64,000 nt of DNA from Pelagibacterium montanilacus (GTDB lineage Bacteria > Pseudomonadota > Alphaproteobacteria > Rhizobiales > Devosiaceae). The stretch lies in contig NZ_RZMX01000025.1 of the NCBI RefSeq assembly GCF_003992665.1, forward strand, positions 62,001-126,000, given 5' to 3'. Position numbers and translations under genes: made by a program. Positions 59,329 to 64,000 of this stretch are shown here, one piece after another. The notes under the pieces are model-generated. The model saw only the letters and a program-made list of their open reading frames with translations, was not told where the DNA came from and did no database searches. Positions within the stretch are counted from its first letter, which is position 1, and the number at the start of each line of letters is the position of its first letter.

Positions 59329-60612
59329 TTACTGGTCGCGGCGGATGAACTCGGGCAGCAGGCCCCGGGGCGCATAGCGCAGCGCCAGGGTGATGATCAG
59401 GCCCAGAACGAACACCCGCATCTGCACCGAGCGCGCATTGATGTCGGGGATCGCGTGCCAGCCCATCGAGACCGACCAGTTGCTCACGGTGGCAAACAGT
59501 GCCTGGGCCAGCGGCTCGGACAACAGCCACACCATGTAGATGAACAGCCCACCGAACAGCGCGCCGAAATTGTTGCCTGCACCGCCCACGATCAGCATCA
59601 CCCACACGATGAAGGTATGGTTGATCGGCTGGTAGCTCGAAGGATCGTAGATCGAGCCGAACGAGACCAGGATCGCCCCGCCGATGCCCATGAGCACCGA
59701 ACCGAAGACGAAAATCTCGAGCTGGCGCGCCTTGACGTCCTTGCCCATCGAGCCCGCCGCGATGTGATTGTCGCGGATCGCACGCATCATGCGGCCCCAG
59801 GGGCTCAGATACGCCCGGTGGATCAAAAACAGCGCCACGATCACGAGCGCCACCACCAGCGCCAGATACCCCGCGCGCGCATAAATGAAGCTGTCGGAAG
59901 TGGTTGCGCCCCAGAGCTGCCAAGCCTGGGGGGTGGGCACCGGCCAGGGAATGGGCGAAACCGTCAGCGTGCCGCGGGTCAGCCATTCGGTGTTGCGGAT
60001 GGTGGCACGGACGATCTCGGCGATCCCGATCGTGGCGATGGCGAGATAGTCGGTGCGCAGCCCCAGCGAGATCTTGCCCACAAAGAACGCGATGAACGCC
60101 GCCAGCGCCCCGCCCAGCGCCCAGCCCAGGATCACCGGCAGGCCCAGCCCGCCGACCCAGCCGGCTTCCGACAGGATATAGGAGGCGGCCGGATCCATCT
60201 GGCTGCGGAAGATGATGTAGGCAACGAACCAGGCGAGCACGATCCCCGCGGCGCGCAGCTTGCCGGTGACCCCGACCCTGTGCGCCTTGTGCGCGAGCAC
60301 GATCAGTACCGCCCCGATGGCGGCGGCAATAAGCGTCTGGCCCAGCATGATCGGCCCGTCCGAGATCCAGAAGGCCTCGTTTATCGGATAGGACATGAAG
60401 GTGACGGCGAACCCGCCCACCATGAGCATGCCCAGAACGCCGAAATTGAACAGCCCGCCAAAGCCCCACTGGATGTTGAGGCCCATCGCGATCAGCGCGA
60501 AGGCGAAGGCCTCGACCAACAGCCGCAGGGTGAAGGGCAGCCCCATCAGAACGCCCACCCCCACGATCAGGGCGAACAGCGCTCCGAACAGAACGACATA
60601 GCGCAGGGTCAT
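59329..60612 (-). CDS. livM: Branched-chain amino acid ABC transporter permease LivM
   Basis: A 427-residue permease with about ten membrane helices. MGLNIQWGFGGLFNFGVLGM is the family signature near residue 45, and GRMMRAIRDNHIAAGSMG (~residue 270-290) is the ATPase-contact loop with the EAA-like pattern. A large insertion around residues 85-180 makes it longer than most LivM proteins. Its start overlaps livH by 4 bp. It is the last gene of the operon. Confidence 0.9.
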   Translation of the reverse strand: MTLRYVVLFGALFALIVGVGVLMGLPFTLRLLVEAFAFALIAMGLNIQWGFGGLFNFGVLGMLMVGGFAVTFMSYPINEAFWISDGPIMLGQTLIAAAIGAVLIVLAHKAHRVGVTGKLRAAGIVLAWFVAYIIFRSQMDPAASYILSEAGWVGGLGLPVILGWALGGALAAFIAFFVGKISLGLRTDYLAIATIGIAEIVRATIRNTEWLTRGTLTVSPIPWPVPTPQAWQLWGATTSDSFIYARAGYLALVVALVIVALFLIHRAYLSPWGRMMRAIRDNHIAAGSMGKDVKARQLEIFVFGSVLMGIGGAILVSFGSIYDPSSYQPINHTFIVWVMLIVGGAGNNFGALFGGLFIYMVWLLSEPLAQALFATVSNWSVSMGWHAIPDINARSVQMRVFVLGLIITLALRYAPRGLLPEFIRRDQ

Positions 60613-61613
60613 GAGGATGCCCCCTTGAAGATGCCGGTCGGGCGCACGAGCAGCACGACCACGAGGATAACGAAGGCCACGGTGAGCTTGTATTCGGACT
60701 GCACCAGCGCAAGATTGGCCGGGATCTCGAACCAGTCGGGGAAACTGTCACGGAACGGGCGCAGCAGCACCGCCCAGTTGAACACCGCCAGCGTTTCGGC
60801 AAAGCCCAGGAGGAACCCGCCCGCGATCGCGCCGTAGGACTGGCCCAGCCCCCCGACGATCGCCGCCGCAAAGATCGGCAGCACGATGTTGAAAGCCAGC
60901 GCGGGCTGCAGCGAGACGTCGAGCGCCAGCATGGTGCCCGCAAGGCAGGCCAGCGAGCCCGCGATGATCCAGGTCACCCGGATGACCAGCGCAGTATTGA
61001 TGCCTGAAACCTTCGCCAGATCGGCATTGTCGGCCATCGCCCGCATCGCCTTGCCCAGCCGCGAGCGGGTGAGGAAGAAATGCAGCGCAAAGACCGCGAT
61101 CGCGGTGACGATCACCAGCAGCAATTGCGGCTCGGTGAACGAGATCGGCCGGGTCACCCCTTCGAAGGGCAGCTCGATCCGGATCAGCCCCTTGGGCTCG
61201 GTCTCGAAAAACGAGCGCGTCTGCACCCCGCCAAACAGGCGTACGAGCCCCTGGATCATCATCGTGACACCGATCGAGGCGATCAGCAGCGTCACCGGAC
61301 GCGCCCCGCGCGCCCTGAGCGGCGCATAGAACCCCTTGTCGATCCCCAGCGCGATCAGCGTGGCGATCACCATCGCGAAGGGCAGCACCACAAAGCCGGT
61401 GGGCAGGGGCAGGGTCAGCCCCAGTCCCGCCACGAGGCTGGCCAGCACGAAGGCGATATAGGCGCCCATCGTCATCATGTCGCCATGGGCGAAATGGGCG
61501 AACCGCAGGATGCCGAAGATCAGCGTCACGCCCACCGCGCCCAGCGCGTAGACCGAGCCCAGCGAGATGCCGTTGACCACGACCTGATTGAAAAAGAAGA
61601 TGAAATCGTTCAT
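60609..61613 (-). CDS. livH: Branched-chain amino acid ABC transporter permease LivH
   Basis: A 334-residue permease with about eight helices. Signature near the N terminus: VVNGISLGSVYALGAVGVTLIFG and RFAHFAHGDMMTMGAYI; LGKAMRAMADNADLAKVSG is the ATPase-contact loop (~residue 180). Overlaps livM by ATGA; follows livF by 8 bp. Confidence 0.92.
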   Translation of the reverse strand: MNDFIFFFNQVVVNGISLGSVYALGAVGVTLIFGILRFAHFAHGDMMTMGAYIAFVLASLVAGLGLTLPLPTGFVVLPFAMVIATLIALGIDKGFYAPLRARGARPVTLLIASIGVTMMIQGLVRLFGGVQTRSFFETEPKGLIRIELPFEGVTRPISFTEPQLLLVIVTAIAVFALHFFLTRSRLGKAMRAMADNADLAKVSGINTALVIRVTWIIAGSLACLAGTMLALDVSLQPALAFNIVLPIFAAAIVGGLGQSYGAIAGGFLLGFAETLAVFNWAVLLRPFRDSFPDWFEIPANLALVQSEYKLTVAFVILVVVLLVRPTGIFKGASS

Positions 61614-61621
61614 CGGCGCGA

Positions 61622-62326
61622 TCAGCCCCCAAGAAAGCTCTTTGCGACGTCGGGGTCGTCGAGAAGCTCCTGCCCCGTGCCGGTGAATCTGTTCTGCCCG
61701 CTCGCGAGCACGAAGCCCTTGGTCGCAAAGGCCAGGGCCTGGCGGGCGTTCTGTTCGACCATGAGGATGCCCACCCCGGTCTTGTTGATCCGCGCCACCT
61801 GCTCGAATATCTCCATCATGTAGCGCGGGGAAAGCCCTGCGGAGGGCTCGTCGAGCATCAGGAGCGATGGCTTGCTCATCAGCGCCCGGCCCATGGCCAC
61901 CATCTGGCGCTGGCCGCCCGAAAGCTCGCCCGCCTTCTGGCGCCGCTTGGCGGCAAGATCGGGGAACATCCCGTAGACCTCATCGAGCGTGCCGGTGATG
62001 TCGTCGGAGCGGGTGAACCCGCCCATCTCGAGATTTTCGTGCACGGTCATCGAGGTGAAGACGTTGTGCTCCTGGGGCACGAAGCTCAGCCCCATGGGCA
62101 CCAGCCGGTCCGCCTCGGCATTGGTGATGTCCCGGCCCCGGAAGGTGACGTGCCCCTCCTGGACTTTCAGGAGCCCGAAGATCGCCTTGAGCGTCGTGGA
62201 CTTGCCGGCCCCGTTCGGCCCCACGATCACCCCGATATCGCTGGCTTCGATGGCGATGTTGACCCCCTTGAGGATCGGCGCGCCGCCATAGCCGGCGGTC
62301 ACGTCGCGCAGCTCCACAAGGCTCAT
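61622..62326 (-). CDS. livF: Branched-chain amino acid ABC transporter ATPase LivF
   Basis: A 234-residue ATPase: Walker A GPNGAGKST (~residue 37), Q-loop VPQEHNVFTSMTV, signature LSGGQRQ (~138), Walker B LLMLDEPSAGLSP and switch VEQNARQA. Start ATG 62326 overlaps the livG stop (ATGA). Confidence 0.94.
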   Translation of the reverse strand: MSLVELRDVTAGYGGAPILKGVNIAIEASDIGVIVGPNGAGKSTTLKAIFGLLKVQEGHVTFRGRDITNAEADRLVPMGLSFVPQEHNVFTSMTVHENLEMGGFTRSDDITGTLDEVYGMFPDLAAKRRQKAGELSGGQRQMVAMGRALMSKPSLLMLDEPSAGLSPRYMMEIFEQVARINKTGVGILMVEQNARQALAFATKGFVLASGQNRFTGTGQELLDDPDVAKSFLGG

Positions 62327-63108
62327 GGGGTCACCTCCACCGCCGCGCCGAAATAGGCCTCGACGATCTCGGGATTGTTGCGCAGCTCTTCCATGCGGCC
62401 CTTGGCGATCACCTCGCCCTGGGCCATCACGATCACCGGGTCGCACAGCCGGGCGATCAGGTCCATGTCGTGCTCGATGACAAAGAAGGTGTAGCCCAAT
62501 TCGGTGTTCATCCGCTCGATATTGCCCGCCAGATCGTTGAGAAGCGTGCGGTTGACGCCCGCGGCCACCTCGTCGAGCAGCACCGCCTTGGCATCCACCA
62601 TCATGGTGCGCCCCAGCTCGAGGAGCTTTTTCTGCCCGCCCGAGAGATTGCCCGCCAGCTCGTTCTTGACGTGGCCGAGCTTGAGGAAGTCGATCACGTC
62701 GAGCGCTTTCTGGCGCACCTCGGCTTCGCGCGCCGCCACCACGCCGGGCTTGAACCAGATCTGGGCGAGACTTTCGCCCGGCTGGTCGGGCGGGACCATC
62801 ATCAGGTTCTCGAGCGCGGTCATGTTGGAAAATTCGTGCGCGATCTGGAAGGTGCGCAAAAGGCCGCGGCCGAACAATTGGTGCGGCTTGAGCCCGGTGA
62901 TATCCTGCCCGTCGAAGACGATCGTGCCCTCGCTGGGCGGGAAATTGCCCGCAACCATGTTGAAAAGCGTGGACTTGCCGGCCCCGTTCGGACCGATCAG
63001 CCCCGTGATCGAACCGCGCGCGACTTCCAGCGAGCAGTTCGATACCGCCGACAGCCCGCCGAAACGTTTTGAAACGTTGCGGACTTCGATAACCGCGTCG
63101 AAAGACAC
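62323..63108 (-). CDS. livG: Branched-chain amino acid ABC transporter ATPase LivG
   Basis: A 261-residue ATPase: Walker A GPNGAGKST (~residue 38), signature LSGGQKK (~150), Walker B AVLLDEVAAGVN and switch EHDMDLI. The Walker B ends DEVAAGV, where the usual proline after Glu is Val, as in many LivG proteins. GTG 63108 is chosen because SFDAVIEVRNVSKRFGG begins at the family start and a purine-rich GGGGAA precedes it; ATG 63153 and 63159 are in frame but lack a ribosome binding site. First gene of the livGFHM operon. Confidence 0.9.
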   Translation of the reverse strand: MSFDAVIEVRNVSKRFGGLSAVSNCSLEVARGSITGLIGPNGAGKSTLFNMVAGNFPPSEGTIVFDGQDITGLKPHQLFGRGLLRTFQIAHEFSNMTALENLMMVPPDQPGESLAQIWFKPGVVAAREAEVRQKALDVIDFLKLGHVKNELAGNLSGGQKKLLELGRTMMVDAKAVLLDEVAAGVNRTLLNDLAGNIERMNTELGYTFFVIEHDMDLIARLCDPVIVMAQGEVIAKGRMEELRNNPEIVEAYFGAAVEVTP

Positions 63109-63177
63109 CGTTCCCCAAACCCCTTGGTCAGATAATGCCGTGTGGGCGCCCATGCCCAATTTTGCGGCATCTGTTCA

Positions 63178-63192
63178 CATGCGCCGCGCATG
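63178..63192. promoter_or_regulatory. Palindrome upstream of livG (candidate operator)
   Basis: CATGCGC-C-GCGCATG, perfect 7-bp arms, 70 bp before the livG start. A related CATGCG half-site palindrome lies before livK (57898-57911). Confidence 0.35.
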
Positions 63193-63209
63193 GTCAACAA
63201 TTTGTGCGC

Positions 63210-63572
63210 TCAAAGCGCCGCGAGAACCGCTTCGGCCGTGGCCTTGTTGCACGCCAGCGGAATGTCATAGAGCGTGGCCAGACGCACCAGCGCCTTGATG
63301 TCCACATCATGGGGCATGGCCGACATCGGGTCGATCAGAAAGATCAGTGCGTCCAGTTGCCCCTCGCAGATCATCGAGCCCAGCTGCGCGTCCCCGCCCA
63401 GCGGCCCGCTCTTGAGGCAGGTGATCTCGAGCCCCGTACCCTGGGCGACCCGCGCGCCGGTCGTCCCGGTCCCCACCAGCGCGAACGCAGCCAGCCGGTC
63501 CCTGTGCGCCGTCGCGAACGCAACCATGGCGTCCTTCATGTCGTCATGGGCGACCAGCCCGATCCGCTTCAT
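63210..63572 (-). CDS. mgsA: Methylglyoxal synthase
   Basis: A 120-residue enzyme that turns dihydroxyacetone phosphate into methylglyoxal and phosphate. LVAHDDMKDAM at the start, phosphate loop GTGTTGARV (~residue 35), SGPLGGDAQLG with the catalytic Asp (~58) and DPMSAMPHDVDIKAL with the conserved His (~88) are all present. It is shorter than E. coli MgsA at the N terminus. GloB encoded at 15791-16555 handles its toxic product downstream of glyoxalase I. Confidence 0.93.
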   Translation of the reverse strand: MKRIGLVAHDDMKDAMVAFATAHRDRLAAFALVGTGTTGARVAQGTGLEITCLKSGPLGGDAQLGSMICEGQLDALIFLIDPMSAMPHDVDIKALVRLATLYDIPLACNKATAEAVLAAL

Positions 63573-63603
63573 TTTTGGCGCCCTCCCGTTCGGCGTCGTT
63601 CCC

Positions 63604-63993
63604 TCAGGAGAGCGCGCCGATCACCGCCTCGATGCGCCGCCGCATGGTGCCCGCGTCGAACGGCTTGATGATGTAATTGTTGACCCCGCACTCGATGGCT
63701 TCCTTGACCTGTTCCTTGTCGGACCGGCCGGTCGCCATGATGAAGGGGGTGTCCTTGGTGCGCGGATGCCTGCGCACGACCTTGAGGAGGGTCAGCCCGT
63801 CCACATCGTCCATGTTCCAGTCCGATATGATCAGGTCCACACTGGTTTTTTCGAGCTTGGTGAGCGCGTCGCGCCCGGACTTGGCCTCGATGATGTCCTT
63901 GAACCCGAGCTGGCCCAGAATGTACTTGCAGATTCCCCGCATGGACTGCTGGTCATCCACGATCATGACGCTGACGGCGCTGGCCTTGGGCAT
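63604..63993 (-). CDS. CheY-like chemotaxis response regulator
   Basis: A 129-residue stand-alone receiver: acidic pocket VDDQQ (~residue 12), phospho-acceptor Asp in LIISDWNMDDVDG (~57), Thr in IMATGRSD and Lys in YIIKPF. The SDWNMP-like motif (here SDWNMD) is typical of CheY acting on the flagellar switch. ATG 63993 is near the window edge; a GTG at 63999 is also possible and upstream context is not visible. The missing Pro after the Asp-Trp-Asn-Met motif is a small deviation. Confidence 0.85.
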   Translation of the reverse strand: MPKASAVSVMIVDDQQSMRGICKYILGQLGFKDIIEAKSGRDALTKLEKTSVDLIISDWNMDDVDGLTLLKVVRRHPRTKDTPFIMATGRSDKEQVKEAIECGVNNYIIKPFDAGTMRRRIEAVIGALS

Positions 63994-64000
63994 GGGCACT

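Overview
The window looks like a chromosomal segment of a GC-rich alphaproteobacterium of the order Hyphomicrobiales, possibly Devosiaceae (family-level guess only). Supporting signs are gene orders typical of that order (helicase-hslR-fdxA-carD; gloB-methyltransferase-hisC-tyrA-DUF2125-chaC; ftsEX next to a zinc-ribbon protein and a CpdR-like receiver; tlpA/argH/lysA; HIG1 protein plus PduO-type adenosyltransferase), an RirA-type iron operator, an alphaproteobacterial GAAC-N7-GAAC LexA box, and a palindromic intergenic repeat of the rhizobial kind. There is no prophage, transposase, CRISPR array or rRNA. Almost all DNA is coding, mostly in short operons with ATGA overlaps.

Layout. 1-4 kb: tail of a SUV3-like helicase, an S4-domain protein, ferredoxin FdxA and CarD. 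4-6.4 kb: M48 lipoprotein protease and SNase-like nuclease. 6.5-9.6 kb: an iron-regulated operon with a secreted cysteine protein, ExbB, two ExbDs and TonB. 9.8-14.9 kb: a PAS-GGDEF protein, then a complete OsmF-type betaine ABC transporter. 14.9-22.1 kb: tRNA-Arg, small proteins, glyoxalase II, methyltransferase, HisC/TyrA, DUF2125, ChaC and an SOS-controlled hypothetical gene. 22.3-29.6 kb: plsC-ftsX-ftsE, zinc-ribbon protein, receiver protein, lysA-argH, TlpA. 29.8-38.6 kb: DEAD-box helicase, YjfB/DUF1801 pair, rhomboid protease, 5TMR-PAS-GGDEF protein, HIG1/PduO pair, gluQ and alkA head to head, esterase. 38.8-48.5 kb: HNH nuclease, dsbB, YqaA-type membrane protein, tRNA-Leu, D,D-carboxypeptidase, TusA, PilZ protein, CAP lipoprotein, fumC, rpmF, mtgA, ispA. 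48.5-64 kb: ispG, YkvA, DUF3309, GGDEF-EAL protein, pyruvate carboxylase, DUF442 phosphatase, orphan betaine-binding protein, a branched-chain amino acid ABC transporter (livK facing livGFHM), mgsA and a CheY-like regulator.

How they work together. Several modules concern envelope and nutrient uptake (TonB energisation, betaine and amino-acid ABC import, cell-wall enzymes MtgA, DacA, FtsEX) and carbon entry (Pyc, FumC, MgsA/GloB for methylglyoxal). Four c-di-GMP proteins (two cyclases, one EAL protein with a ruined GGDEF half, one PilZ receptor) are spread over the window.

The most unusual signal is a family of about 105-bp double-palindrome repeats. At least a dozen full, degenerate or half copies lie between genes, all in the same orientation, their termini forming the stop codons of at least six neighbouring genes, with paired base changes that preserve the stems. 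Other leads are an uncharacterised gene under a LexA box, a terminator-like hairpin directly in front of fumC that leaves no room for a downstream promoter, and a possible attenuator in the carD leader. All homology statements are by eye; no database search was run.
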